Source: Desulfosporosinus cupriresistens (lineage in GTDB: Bacteria > Bacillota > Desulfitobacteriia > Desulfitobacteriales > Desulfitobacteriaceae). Taken from it: 64,000 bases of DNA. A program made the position numbers and the translations under genes. The first letter of the stretch is position 1. Each line of letters starts with the position of its first letter. Under the pieces are notes generated by a model that worked only from the letters and a program-made list of their open reading frames with translations, searched no databases and was not told the origin of the DNA. Positions 34,606-43,026 of the stretch are shown here, in pieces. Location of the stretch: contig NZ_MASS01000014.1 of the NCBI RefSeq assembly GCF_001707885.1, positions 24,360 through 88,359 on the forward strand, in the 5' to 3' direction.

Positions 34606-34881
34606 TTAAACAGCTTTTGAATCAACATTTCCTGTCACGGTTTCTCCCATAGCAACGGCACATTCACGACAGACATTCTTGCCATGAAAAAGTTGAATAT
34701 CACTTGCATTACCACAAAATACACAAGCGGGCTCATACTTTTTAAGAATGATCTTTTCCTGATCCACATAAATCTCCAGAGCGTCTTTTTCGTCAATACC
34801 TAAAGTACGGCGAAGCTCAATCGGCAAAACAATACGACCAAGTTCATCTACTTTTCTCACGATTCCAGTTGATTTCATCAT
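34606..34881 (-). CDS. abrB: Transition-state regulator AbrB with C-terminal zinc ribbon
   Basis: DNA-binding global regulator of the transition to stationary phase. The N-terminal 50 residues (MKSTGIVRKVDELGRIVLP, IELRRTLGI, DALEIYVDQEKIILKKYEP) are nearly identical to B. subtilis AbrB. The C-terminal half differs: Cys53-x2-Cys56 and Cys71-x2-Cys74 make a likely zinc ribbon, a form common in clostridia. 91 residues; a start one codon downstream is equally possible. Transcribed against its neighbours from its own promoter. Confidence 0.94.
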   Translation of the reverse strand: MMKSTGIVRKVDELGRIVLPIELRRTLGIDEKDALEIYVDQEKIILKKYEPACVFCGNASDIQLFHGKNVCRECAVAMGETVTGNVDSKAV

Positions 34882-34933
34882 CTGATTGACCCCTCTCCCT
34901 TTACAACAACATTCGACAGGAAACTACAGACTT

Positions 34934-34962
34934 ATGATACCAATCGTTCCATTTAAAGTCAA
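34934..34962 (-). promoter_or_regulatory. Sigma-A promoter of abrB
   Basis: On the minus strand TTGACT (34962-34957), a 17-base spacer and TATCAT (34939-34934), about 50 bases before the start codon. Confidence 0.7.
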
Positions 34963-35049
34963 CCAATTTTTTTTCGGTTTTTTGTTTATTGTATACCCAA
35001 TAAACAAGATAAAGGGTCCTTACATATAAATTTTTAATTGTGGGAATAC

Positions 35050-35078
35050 TTGACAAATCTGAGTTCCTATACTACTAA
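35050..35078 (+). promoter_or_regulatory. Sigma-A promoter of metG
   Basis: TTGACA at 35050-35055, a 17-base spacer and TACTAA at 35073-35078, 30 bases before the GTG start. No T-box leader fits in the gap. Confidence 0.55.
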
Positions 35079-35107
35079 TCAAAGATATTAAGATGGGAGA
35101 CTTAAAG

Positions 35108-37093
35108 GTGAAATATTATATAACTACTCCGATTTTCTATCCGAATTCAAGTCCGCACATTGGAACTGCTTATACAACGGTTGCAGCAGACGTGCTCGCC
35201 CGTTACCATAGATTACTAGGGGATGACGTTTACTTCTTAACTGGTACGGATGAAAACGCCCAGAAAATTGTACGAACAGCGGAAGCACATAATACAGACC
35301 CTAAAATTTATGTTGACGGCGTCGTTGAACGCTTTAAAGAATTATGGAGAGCCCTAAATATTTCTAATGATGACTTTATCCGGACAACAGAGGAACGTCA
35401 TCAAGATGTTGTCCAAGAAATCTTTACCAAACTATTTGAACAAGGCGATATCTATAAATCAGAGTATTCGGGCTGGTATTGTACTCCTTGTGAAACTTTC
35501 TGGATGGAAAACAAATTAGTTGAAGGTAAATGCCCTAATTCGGATTGTGGTCGAGATGTGGAATTACTGAAAGAAGAAAGTTACTTCTTTCGTCTTTCAA
35601 AATATCAGGGTGCTTTGCTCAAATTTATTGAAGACCATCCAGAATTTATCCAACCGATTTCCCGTCGTAACGAGATGTTGCGATTTATTGAGGGTGGCTT
35701 AGAAGACCTTTGTGTTTCACGAACTACATTCCAGTGGGGGATCAAAGTGCCTTTTGACCCAAAACATGTTGTTTACGTATGGCTAGATGCTTTGATTAAT
35801 TATATTTCAGCGCTGGGCTACCCTGATGGAGAAAACTATAAACGTTACTGGCCCGCTGATGTACACATAATGGGCAAGGATATTGTCCGTTTCCACGCTG
35901 TAATATGGCCGATTATTCTGCTGGCCTTAGATATTCCTCTACCTAAAGTTATTTATGGTCATGGTTGGTACTTGAGTAAGGAAGGCGGCAAAATATCGAA
36001 ATCGCGGGGAAATGTGCAGGATTCCTTTGAGTTGATTCAAAGATATGGCTCAGATGCCATCCGTTATTTCCTGTTGCGTGAAATGCAAGTGGGATCAGAT
36101 GGTACATATTCTGAAGATAACGTGGTCGAACGCCTAAACAGTGATCTGGCCAATGATTTAGGGAATTTTGTATCTCGGAGTCTGGCTATGGTGGTCAAGT
36201 ACCGTAAAGGGATTGTTCCTCGTACTGGGCAAGAAGGCGCACTTGAGCGGGAATTAAAAGAATTAAGTCGGGAAATCAAGAATACCGTCGAGAAAAGCCT
36301 CGAAGTACTCGATCCCGCCCGAGCACTCGAAGAAATTTGGCGATTTGTGGCTCGTTGTAATAAATATGTCGATGAAACGGCTCCATGGTCGCTTGCCAAA
36401 CATGAGGATCAGAAAGAACGCTTAGACACGGTTCTCTATACATTTGTGGAATGTATACGGGTTATGGCCGTTTTGACTGCTCCATTTATGCCGGGATTAG
36501 CACCTAGAATCTGCGCGCTTCTTGGCAAAGATGAGGGGCTCATTCGCTGGCAGGAAGCGGACCAATGGGGTATATTAGAGCATGGAATTCAAGTGCAAAA
36601 GGGAGAACCACTTTTCCCGAGAATTGATATTTCTCAATTTACAACGGCAGAGGAGACGAAAACATTGGATTTGAACCAAAATCAAAACCTAGACCTAAAC
36701 CTTAGCCAAACTCAAGCACCAAAAGAAACCATCGAATCTGTTCCAGCGCTCGAATTTGAGCCTATCAAAGAAGAAATCAGCATAGACGATTTTGCCAAAT
36801 TGGATTTGCGTGTTGCGAAGATCCTAAGTGCAGAGAAAGTCGAAAAGACAGATAAACTTATGAAGTTAGAAGTCGAGGTTGCTGGCGAAGTGCGAACGGT
36901 TGTTTCAGGTATTGCCAAACACTATCTTCCAGAAGACCTTGTAAACCGATATGTTGTATTGGTCGCTAACTTGAAACCTACCAAGTTGAGAGGCATCACG
37001 TCTCAAGGCATGATATTAGCGGCTTCTCAGGGGGAAGTGTTGGAAGTCCTTATGGTCACCAAAGATCTTCCCGGCGGAGCACGGGTTAAATGA
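35108..37093 (+). CDS. metG: Methionyl-tRNA synthetase
   Basis: Class I synthetase, 661 residues. HIGH-like motif SPHIGTAY, knuckle cysteines CTPCETFWMENKLVEGKC with a second pair, KISKS signature (KISKSRGN), anticodon-binding helical domain and a C-terminal EMAP/Trbp111-type tRNA-binding domain (DDFAKLDLRVAKILSAEKV). The two parts are joined by a low-complexity Asn/Leu/Gln linker (about 520-545). GTG 35108 follows GGGAG; ATG 35093 has no ribosome binding site. The stop overlaps tatD (ATGA). Confidence 0.96.
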   Translation: MKYYITTPIFYPNSSPHIGTAYTTVAADVLARYHRLLGDDVYFLTGTDENAQKIVRTAEAHNTDPKIYVDGVVERFKELWRALNISNDDFIRTTEERHQDVVQEIFTKLFEQGDIYKSEYSGWYCTPCETFWMENKLVEGKCPNSDCGRDVELLKEESYFFRLSKYQGALLKFIEDHPEFIQPISRRNEMLRFIEGGLEDLCVSRTTFQWGIKVPFDPKHVVYVWLDALINYISALGYPDGENYKRYWPADVHIMGKDIVRFHAVIWPIILLALDIPLPKVIYGHGWYLSKEGGKISKSRGNVQDSFELIQRYGSDAIRYFLLREMQVGSDGTYSEDNVVERLNSDLANDLGNFVSRSLAMVVKYRKGIVPRTGQEGALERELKELSREIKNTVEKSLEVLDPARALEEIWRFVARCNKYVDETAPWSLAKHEDQKERLDTVLYTFVECIRVMAVLTAPFMPGLAPRICALLGKDEGLIRWQEADQWGILEHGIQVQKGEPLFPRIDISQFTTAEETKTLDLNQNQNLDLNLSQTQAPKETIESVPALEFEPIKEEISIDDFAKLDLRVAKILSAEKVEKTDKLMKLEVEVAGEVRTVVSGIAKHYLPEDLVNRYVVLVANLKPTKLRGITSQGMILAASQGEVLEVLMVTKDLPGGARVK

Positions 37094-37857
37094 TCTGGGA
37101 TACACATGCACACTTAGACGATCTGAGTTACGCAGAAGACTTTCCAGAAGTTATCAAACGAATACAGTCAGCTGGGATTACCCGGGTGACGAATGTGGGA
37201 TTTGATCTCTCTTCCTCCGAACGATCCGTAAAGTTAGCTCGCGACTACGATTTCATTCATGCTGCAATTGGTATACACCCACACAATGCCGAAGAGGCAA
37301 CAGATGAAACTTGGGCTAGGCTCTTATTCTTGGCAAAACAGCCGAAAGTGTTGGCCTGGGGTGAAATCGGGCTAGATTATTATCGCGATCTGTCTCCGCG
37401 TTCGATTCAGAAAGAGGTATTTATTCATCAGATCAAATTAGCAAATGAGGTCGGCTTACCAATTGTGATCCATAACCGTGATGCTCATCAGGATGTTTTG
37501 GAGATTGTAAAGGCTAATCCTCCTAAGTATGGCGGCGTATTCCACTGTTATTCTGGGTCATTGGAAATGGCAAATGTTCTTTTGAATTTAGGATTCTATC
37601 TTTCTTTTGCTGGACCAGTTACGTATAAAAACGCTCGTCATGCGGTTGAGGTGGCAGGCCATGTTCCGATAGATCGGATTCTCGTAGAGACAGATTCCCC
37701 ATATTTGACTCCCGAACCACGACGTGGAAAGCGTAATGAACCGACTTATGTTCGAGAAGTTGTTAAGAAAATTGCGGAGATTAGAAATTTGACTTTTGAA
37801 GACGTTGCTTCTCAAACGATGCGTAACGCAGAAATTATTTTTGGGCTGGGGAAATAG
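37090..37857 (+). CDS. TatD family metal-dependent hydrolase (YabD-like)
   Basis: Amidohydrolase-fold enzyme with DNase activity in characterised relatives. 255 residues, complete metal site: DTHAHLD, GEIGLDYYRD, VIHNRDAHQD, FHCYSGS, and ETDSPYLTPEPRRGKRNEP. Start overlaps the metG stop, so translation is coupled, as in B. subtilis metS-yabD. Confidence 0.94.
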   Translation: MIWDTHAHLDDLSYAEDFPEVIKRIQSAGITRVTNVGFDLSSSERSVKLARDYDFIHAAIGIHPHNAEEATDETWARLLFLAKQPKVLAWGEIGLDYYRDLSPRSIQKEVFIHQIKLANEVGLPIVIHNRDAHQDVLEIVKANPPKYGGVFHCYSGSLEMANVLLNLGFYLSFAGPVTYKNARHAVEVAGHVPIDRILVETDSPYLTPEPRRGKRNEPTYVREVVKKIAEIRNLTFEDVASQTMRNAEIIFGLGK

Positions 37858-37886
37858 GACCTTCGCAAGAAGGTTCTTTTTTTATT
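37858..37886 (+). terminator. Intrinsic terminator after metG-tatD
   Basis: GACCTTC-GCAA-GAAGGTTC then seven T residues. Confidence 0.85.
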
Positions 37887-37918
37887 TTATTTCATAGGTT
37901 TTGTTAAGGGGGGATAAA

Positions 37919-38845
37919 ATGTATTCGCTACCGATTACCACGTATTCTGATTATTGGCGTGCTACCAAAGTATGGAGCTCGTACTTAGGCGGTTTGGCTC
38001 TGTTCACAGCCGGTACGCGGTATTCAACGCTGGGTCCCCAAGATATAACGCAAACATTGCAATTGCCTATTCAACTGGCTACACAACCATCAAATACGGG
38101 TGAATTAGGTTCCAAATTAAGTTCTTTAGATTTCAGGCAGAGGGCATATAGCCAAGGCACACTCAGTCGAGGAATACCAATCCAAGTTAGTAGAGGAGCA
38201 TCAAGCCAAAGTACAGCTAATCGAGAAGCAGCTAATCGAGAAGCAAATGATCGAGAAGCAGATGGTCAAGAAACAGCGAGCCAAGAAGTGGGAGATTGGG
38301 TAACCAGTAGAACCCAGGTGGAAGAAAAGGAAATTCCCTTTGACACTTTATACATAGAGTCCGATAAACTTCTTCCAGGCATGAGCCAAATACAGGAAGA
38401 AGGAGAAAAAGGTTTGGTGCGCCAGGTAGTAAAGACGTTTGAGGTCGGTGGACAACCCATTGACCAGCAAGTTCAATCCAGCTTCGAACTCAAAAGTCCT
38501 AAGAAAAAAGTGATTATTAAAAATTCTAAACCTGTAGTAGGAGAAGATTTCGAATTAGATAAAATGAGAATTAGTCAAACATTGAAAGTTGAGTCTACAG
38601 CTTATACGTATACAGGAAATAGAACGGCTACCGGTCTCGTTTCGAGAGAAGGTTTGATTGCAGTTGACCCAAGAGTCATTGCAATGGGAAGCAAGGTCTA
38701 TGTCGAAGGGTATGGATATGCTATAGCCGCAGACACTGGTGGAGATATTCGTGGAAATCGAATTGATGTGTTCTTCTCTACCCTTCGACAGTGTATTGAT
38801 TGGGGGCGAAGACCAGTTCGTATTTATGTATTAAAACCCATTTAA
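37919..38845 (+). CDS. 3D-domain protein with Asn-Arg-Glu-Ala repeats
   Basis: 308 residues. N-terminus has one weak hydrophobic stretch (YLGGLALFTAG); no clear signal peptide. The middle is hydrophilic with short tandem units (NREAANREANDREADGQE). The C-terminal 85 residues form a 3D domain, named for three aspartates, with STAYTYTGNRTATG, GLIAVDPRVIAMGSKVYVEG and ADTGGDIRGNRIDVFF. This double-psi barrel is shared with lytic transglycosylases and with the next gene. A role in cell-wall cleavage or spore cortex remodelling is an inference. ATG 37919 follows a G-rich ribosome binding site. Confidence 0.82.
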   Translation: MYSLPITTYSDYWRATKVWSSYLGGLALFTAGTRYSTLGPQDITQTLQLPIQLATQPSNTGELGSKLSSLDFRQRAYSQGTLSRGIPIQVSRGASSQSTANREAANREANDREADGQETASQEVGDWVTSRTQVEEKEIPFDTLYIESDKLLPGMSQIQEEGEKGLVRQVVKTFEVGGQPIDQQVQSSFELKSPKKKVIIKNSKPVVGEDFELDKMRISQTLKVESTAYTYTGNRTATGLVSREGLIAVDPRVIAMGSKVYVEGYGYAIAADTGGDIRGNRIDVFFSTLRQCIDWGRRPVRIYVLKPI

Positions 38846-38856
38846 TGGAAAAAACT

Positions 38857-38885
38857 TTGACAACAGACCACTTATCCATTAAAAT
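38857..38885 (+). promoter_or_regulatory. Sigma-A promoter of yabE
   Basis: TTGACA at 38857-38862, a 17-base spacer and TAAAAT at 38880-38885; start codon 39 bases on. Confidence 0.75.
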
Positions 38886-38923
38886 GGGGTTGCTAGGTCA
38901 TATTAGGTCTTTGGAGGGATTCA

Positions 38924-40096
38924 ATGATTCATTTAACTCGAACTCGGGCATTATCCTTGGTTCGGACGTCTCGTATAGCCCAAATGACTGTTGCGGTATC
39001 TGCTATTTTTCTCATTGCCGTTGTGGCGTTTCTTTACAATGCCAAAACGATCTATGCTCACATTGACGGAAAAACCGTACGTATTACTACAATTTTTGGG
39101 AACGTTGGTCAGGCTATAGCTCATTCTAGGTTAGAGTCTTATCCAGAAGATATTGTAAACCCCTCCCGAGAAACTAAAGTTACAAGTGGATTAATCGTAG
39201 AAGTGACAAAAAGCAAACCAGTTCATCTTTCAGTGGATGAACAAACTTTCACGACTAGAACACCGGCTAAAACTGTGGGGGAAGCACTTGTCGATTTATC
39301 GGAACGGTATGGACTTCAGATTAAGGACGTCGATGAGGTTAATGTTTCACGTTCGGAAGCTGTCACGGACCAAATGGAAATTAAGGTACGCCGGGCTATT
39401 CCCATTCTTGTTCATGTGGATGGCAAGACTATAGATACGTATATCGCCCCACGAACCGTTGCAGATGCGCTTAAGAAACTAGGCATTGTCTTAGGAATGA
39501 AAGACAAGGTCTCGCTGGCCCTTGATCATCTACTAGAGCCTAACGAACAGGTGAGCGTGGTTCGAGTTGCGGAGCGAGTAGAAACCGTAAAAAGTGAGAT
39601 TCCGTATCAGATCGTTTTACAGGCTGCGGATTTTCCGGTCGGATTACCAGACGAAGTCGTGAGTCGTGGTTCAAATGGAATTCAAGAACAGACGGTGAGA
39701 CTAAGGTTAGAAGATGGAAAAGAAGTCGAGCGTGAGATACTTGATCAGCGAGTTGTTACAGCGCCGACCAATCAAGTAGTTTCGCGGGGTACCCAAACTT
39801 CAGTTTCACGGGGTGGGGAGACTATACGCTTTAAGCGAGCTTATGTCATGAGAGCAACAGCCTATTGTATACCCGGAGGGAGAACAAAAACTGGGGCAGC
39901 TGTCCGTTGGGGGATAGTTGCAGTAGATCCAAGAGTAATTCCCCTTGGTAAGAGTGTCTATGTTGAGGGTTATGGAAAGGCTCGTGCTTTAGATACTGGA
40001 GGATTAATAAGAGGGAACCGCATCGACCTTTATATGAATTCTCGAGAGGCAGCATCTTCATATGGTGTTCGCAAGGTCATGGTATATGTCCAGTAA
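38924..40096 (+). CDS. yabE: YabE-like protein: DUF348 repeats, G5 and 3D domains
   Basis: 390 residues. Signal-anchor helix (MTVAVSAIFLIAVVAFLY), two to three DUF348 (ubiquitin-like) repeats of about 55 residues (IYAHIDGKTVRITT, PVHLSVDEQTFTTRT, PILVHVDGKTIDTY), a G5 domain around 235-305, and a C-terminal 3D domain (MRATAYCIPGGRTKTG, DTGGLIRGNRIDLYMNS). This matches B. subtilis YabE, related to resuscitation-promoting factors and probably a wall-active enzyme. Own promoter; terminator-like hairpin follows. Confidence 0.92.
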   Translation: MIHLTRTRALSLVRTSRIAQMTVAVSAIFLIAVVAFLYNAKTIYAHIDGKTVRITTIFGNVGQAIAHSRLESYPEDIVNPSRETKVTSGLIVEVTKSKPVHLSVDEQTFTTRTPAKTVGEALVDLSERYGLQIKDVDEVNVSRSEAVTDQMEIKVRRAIPILVHVDGKTIDTYIAPRTVADALKKLGIVLGMKDKVSLALDHLLEPNEQVSVVRVAERVETVKSEIPYQIVLQAADFPVGLPDEVVSRGSNGIQEQTVRLRLEDGKEVEREILDQRVVTAPTNQVVSRGTQTSVSRGGETIRFKRAYVMRATAYCIPGGRTKTGAAVRWGIVAVDPRVIPLGKSVYVEGYGKARALDTGGLIRGNRIDLYMNSREAASSYGVRKVMVYVQ

Positions 40097-40113
40097 AATA
40101 TCTTAATTATTTT

Positions 40114-40150
40114 GTAAATAAGCCTTCGTTTATAGCGGGGGCTTATTTAC
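40114..40150 (+). terminator. Hairpin after yabE
   Basis: GTAAATAAGCC pairs with GGCTTATTTAC (11 pairs, 15-base loop). No strong T-run, so termination is uncertain. Confidence 0.5.
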
Positions 40151-40155
40151 ATTAA

Positions 40156-40182
40156 CTTGGCATCAGCCAAGTTTCTTTATAC
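40156..40182 (+). repeat. Modular repeat right end (solo)
   Basis: CTTGGC-ATCA-GCCAAG then TTTCTTTATACT; only the right end is present. It lies in the presumed promoter region of cwlD. Confidence 0.6.
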
Positions 40183-40253
40183 TATTGAGGAAGTATAACT
40201 TCATTTATCGTCACATACTCTTTAACAGTAACCGTGAAACGGGGGAGTATCGG

Positions 40254-40958
40254 ATGCATAAATCAGTAGGTATACTCGAGAAAAAAACTGCGATAATACT
40301 TGTCTTGTGCGTCATGAGCATGCTGGTGTTCTCTGTGCTTTGGCAGGGTTCTACCGCTGTAATTAGCCATTCAGAGGAAGGTCGTGTTGTGATGTTAGAT
40401 CCAGGTCATGGAGGATATGATCCGGGTGCAACTACATCTCAGGGTGTTTATGAGAAATCGATTAATCTCCAGATTGCCCAAAAGATTAAAGCTTTGCTTG
40501 AACCAAGTGGAATAAAGGTTTTCCTTACTCGGGAAGGAGATATTGACTACGCCCCAGATAGAGTCAAAGGAAAAAACACAAAAAAGCAAATTGACTTAAA
40601 TCATCGTATTGATATGGCGAATGAGGCAAATGCAGATGTGTTTGTAAGTTTACATGTCAATGCTACGGCAACTGGACAGAACTCTGGAGCGGAGACGTTT
40701 TATCATTATAGATCTGAATCTGGAAAAGGGTTAGCTAAATTGATTCAACAAGAATTGATTAAAATACCGGGAATGAATCGAAGAATTGCCAAACCGGGAG
40801 ATTTTTATGTGATCAAAAACACAAGTATGCCTGCAGTCATTGTAGAAATGGGCTATTTATCGAGCAAAAAAGAACAAAAAAAGCTTCAACAATCTTGGTA
40901 TCAAGAACAATTATCACGTGCCATTGCAAAAGGAATTGCTATTTATTTTGGCTACTAG
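40254..40958 (+). CDS. cwlD: N-acetylmuramoyl-L-alanine amidase CwlD
   Basis: Zinc amidase (Amidase_3) that in sporulating bacteria removes peptide side chains so muramic-delta-lactam can form in the spore cortex. 234 residues: N-terminal membrane segment (AIILVLCVMSMLVFSVL), zinc ligands in LDPGHGGYDPGA, VYEKSINL and SLHVNA, and the catalytic Glu in VIVEMGYLSSKKE. ATG 40254 follows GGGGGAG; the longer upstream frame lacks a ribosome binding site. CwlD rather than vegetative amidases is suggested by length and neighbours. Confidence 0.88.
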   Translation: MHKSVGILEKKTAIILVLCVMSMLVFSVLWQGSTAVISHSEEGRVVMLDPGHGGYDPGATTSQGVYEKSINLQIAQKIKALLEPSGIKVFLTREGDIDYAPDRVKGKNTKKQIDLNHRIDMANEANADVFVSLHVNATATGQNSGAETFYHYRSESGKGLAKLIQQELIKIPGMNRRIAKPGDFYVIKNTSMPAVIVEMGYLSSKKEQKKLQQSWYQEQLSRAIAKGIAIYFGY

Positions 40959-41135
40959 TTAGAAATACAAGGTCAACGTCAACGTTAGAAGGCTTGACTT
41001 TACTTATATTTCTTAACTTCCATAATTGACTTAATATAGATAAAAATAACGCTTAACATTTTAATACATAACACCCTTTGAAGCGGGAAAAATAAAGTCA
41101 GTTATCAAATTTATATTAAGGAGTTGAAGAGCAGC

Positions 41136-42305
41136 ATGAAACGATTTCTGACTTTTATGATGAGCAGCGCCCTAATTTTGGGCCTCGCCTTGGCAGGATG
41201 TACAAATGTACCACCAACTTCTCCACCACAAAACCAGCAGCAAACCACGCAAAATACACAACCGCCGCAAGCTGAGGCTGGTGCAACACGAGATTCCGTA
41301 TTAGGATCAGAAAAACGGGTTGTTATGGGATTTTACACTGACCCTGAGGGGCCTACACCTGGTTCGAAAGAATCAATGCTCAAAAATGCTAAATTACTCG
41401 ATGAGGTTGCGTTTTTCTGGTATTCCTTTGATGCATCAGGTAAAGTCATTCCGAGCGGTAAAGTCGATTTGAGTATTAAAAATAAGGCTCAAAAAAATGG
41501 GTCCAAAGCTTATGCCTTGGTGCATAACATGAACTTAAGCGGTTCGGTTGGTTTTGATGCCAATTTAGCTCATCGGGTTTTTTCTAATCCTGCTACAAGG
41601 GCTAAATTAGTGACGAACCTGGTTAACCTGACCACAAAGGATGGTTGGGACGGTATTTCAGTAGATGTTGAAAAGACACCTCCTGGCGATAGAAACAACT
41701 TTTCTTCCTTTGTTGCAGAGCTTAGCAAAGCATTAAAGGCTAAAGACAAAGTTTTGAACATTTCCATTCCGGCCAAGTTTGTCGATTATCCTTCGGATTT
41801 GTGGTCAGGTGCGTATGACTATGCTGCGATTGGAAAATCCGCTGATCAAATTATTCTCATGACATATGATGAGCATGGTCTGGGCACAACCCAAGGACCC
41901 ATTGCCTCCCAAGGATGGGTAAATCGCGTTATTGAATTTGCAGTAGGAAAAATACCTAAAGATAAGATCGTAATGGGTCTGCCAGTATACTCATTTGACT
42001 GGGGATCGAACAAGCCTTTACTGCCAGATTATTTATCCTATAGTCAAACAGTTGATCGGGCCAAAAAACATGGGGTACAAATCCTTACGGATCCTAGTGC
42101 TAAAGTGCCACAATTTATATACACGTCGAATGGTATTCGACACGAAGTCTTTTTTGAGAATGTCGCCAGTTTGAGGATAAAAATGAATTATGCGCTCAAC
42201 CACAAATTGCATGGTGTTGCAGTTTGGCGTTTAGGTATGGAAGATCCCGCGATCTGGGATTCGCTGATAAAAACGTATGGAACTAATAAAGAAACAAGGA
42301 AATAA
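41136..42305 (+). CDS. GH18-family lipoprotein, probable spore cortex or wall hydrolase
   Basis: 389 residues. Signal peptide with lipobox LALAGC, a Pro/Gln/Thr-rich spacer (about 25-50), then a glycoside hydrolase 18 barrel with the catalytic DGISVDVEKT (D-x-x-x-D-x-E pattern), LMTYDEHG and a C-terminal GVAVWRLGMEDP. Similar to YaaH/YdhD-type N-acetylglucosaminidases but without LysM repeats. ATG 41136; TTG 41124 lies on the ribosome binding site. Placed beside cwlD, suggesting cortex work. Confidence 0.85.
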   Translation: MKRFLTFMMSSALILGLALAGCTNVPPTSPPQNQQQTTQNTQPPQAEAGATRDSVLGSEKRVVMGFYTDPEGPTPGSKESMLKNAKLLDEVAFFWYSFDASGKVIPSGKVDLSIKNKAQKNGSKAYALVHNMNLSGSVGFDANLAHRVFSNPATRAKLVTNLVNLTTKDGWDGISVDVEKTPPGDRNNFSSFVAELSKALKAKDKVLNISIPAKFVDYPSDLWSGAYDYAAIGKSADQIILMTYDEHGLGTTQGPIASQGWVNRVIEFAVGKIPKDKIVMGLPVYSFDWGSNKPLLPDYLSYSQTVDRAKKHGVQILTDPSAKVPQFIYTSNGIRHEVFFENVASLRIKMNYALNHKLHGVAVWRLGMEDPAIWDSLIKTYGTNKETRK

Positions 42306-42312
42306 CGACCGT

Positions 42313-42340
42313 AAGGGCACGATGCTTCGTGCCCTTATTT
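42313..42340 (+). terminator. Terminator hairpin, member of a palindrome family
   Basis: AGGGCACGA-TGCT-TCGTGCCCT then TATTTTAGG. Its reverse complement occurs at 42366-42385. Confidence 0.7.
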
Positions 42341-42365
42341 TAGGTTTATATGAGTTCTCATCGCA

Positions 42366-42385
42366 GGGCACGAAGCATCGTGCCC
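42366..42385. repeat. Inverted copy of the GGGCACGA palindrome
   Basis: GGGCACGAAGCATCGTGCCC, exactly the reverse complement of 42315-42334. A third, related hairpin is at 58159-58178. Confidence 0.8.
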
Positions 42386-42474
42386 TACTCTATTTATTTT
42401 CTTAACTCTAAAAAATTTGAGTCTTTGGACATTCTCAGTTAAGATATAAGAGTTGGAAATGGAGGAAATTAAGA

Positions 42475-43026
42475 ATGATCAAGGAACTTATTGTTGTTGA
42501 AGGGAAAAATGACGCCCATGCGGTACGACAAGCCCTCGGGGAAGTTGATATAATTTGGACGGAGGGTTATGGACTGACAAAGAAAAAGTTAGATTATATT
42601 GCAGAAATGGCAAATCGTCAAGGAGTGATCGTTTTTACAGATCCGGATACGGTTGGAGAGCAGATCCGAAATCGTATCCGGACCTATGTTCCTCAAGCTA
42701 AGCACACTTACCTGACTAGAAAAGCAGCCACCAAACAAGGCGATATTGGGGTAGAAAATGCAACACTACATGAAATTCGACGCGCCTTTGCTCATATACA
42801 ACAAGAGCAGGGGGCTCTTGTTGAAAACTTTACGATAGAGGATTTACTCTTGTATGGTCTTATGGGGTCATCACGGGCGAGTGAATATAGGTTAATACTT
42901 GGGCGTAAGCTGGGAATCGGGGACACTAATGCCAAACAATTTCTTCATCGGTTGAACCGTTTTGGGATATCTCGTGAGGCTTTTATTAAAGCGATTGAGG
43001 AGGTTCAGCATGGAGAGCGCAGCTGA
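42475..43026 (+). CDS. rnmV: Ribonuclease M5
   Basis: Matures 5S rRNA. 183 residues: Toprim domain with IKELIVVEGKNDAHAVRQAL (catalytic Glu), VIVFTDPDTVGEQIRNRI (DxD pair) and DIGVENA, then the C-terminal DUF4093 region. ATG with GGAGG upstream. Overlaps rsmA by 17 bases, the usual arrangement. Confidence 0.96.
   Translation: MIKELIVVEGKNDAHAVRQALGEVDIIWTEGYGLTKKKLDYIAEMANRQGVIVFTDPDTVGEQIRNRIRTYVPQAKHTYLTRKAATKQGDIGVENATLHEIRRAFAHIQQEQGALVENFTIEDLLLYGLMGSSRASEYRLILGRKLGIGDTNAKQFLHRLNRFGISREAFIKAIEEVQHGERS

Noticed and set aside
38800..39066. 88-codon frame bridging the two 3D-domain genes
   Set aside because: Covers the end of one gene, a strong promoter and the start of yabE in another frame; no ribosome binding site.
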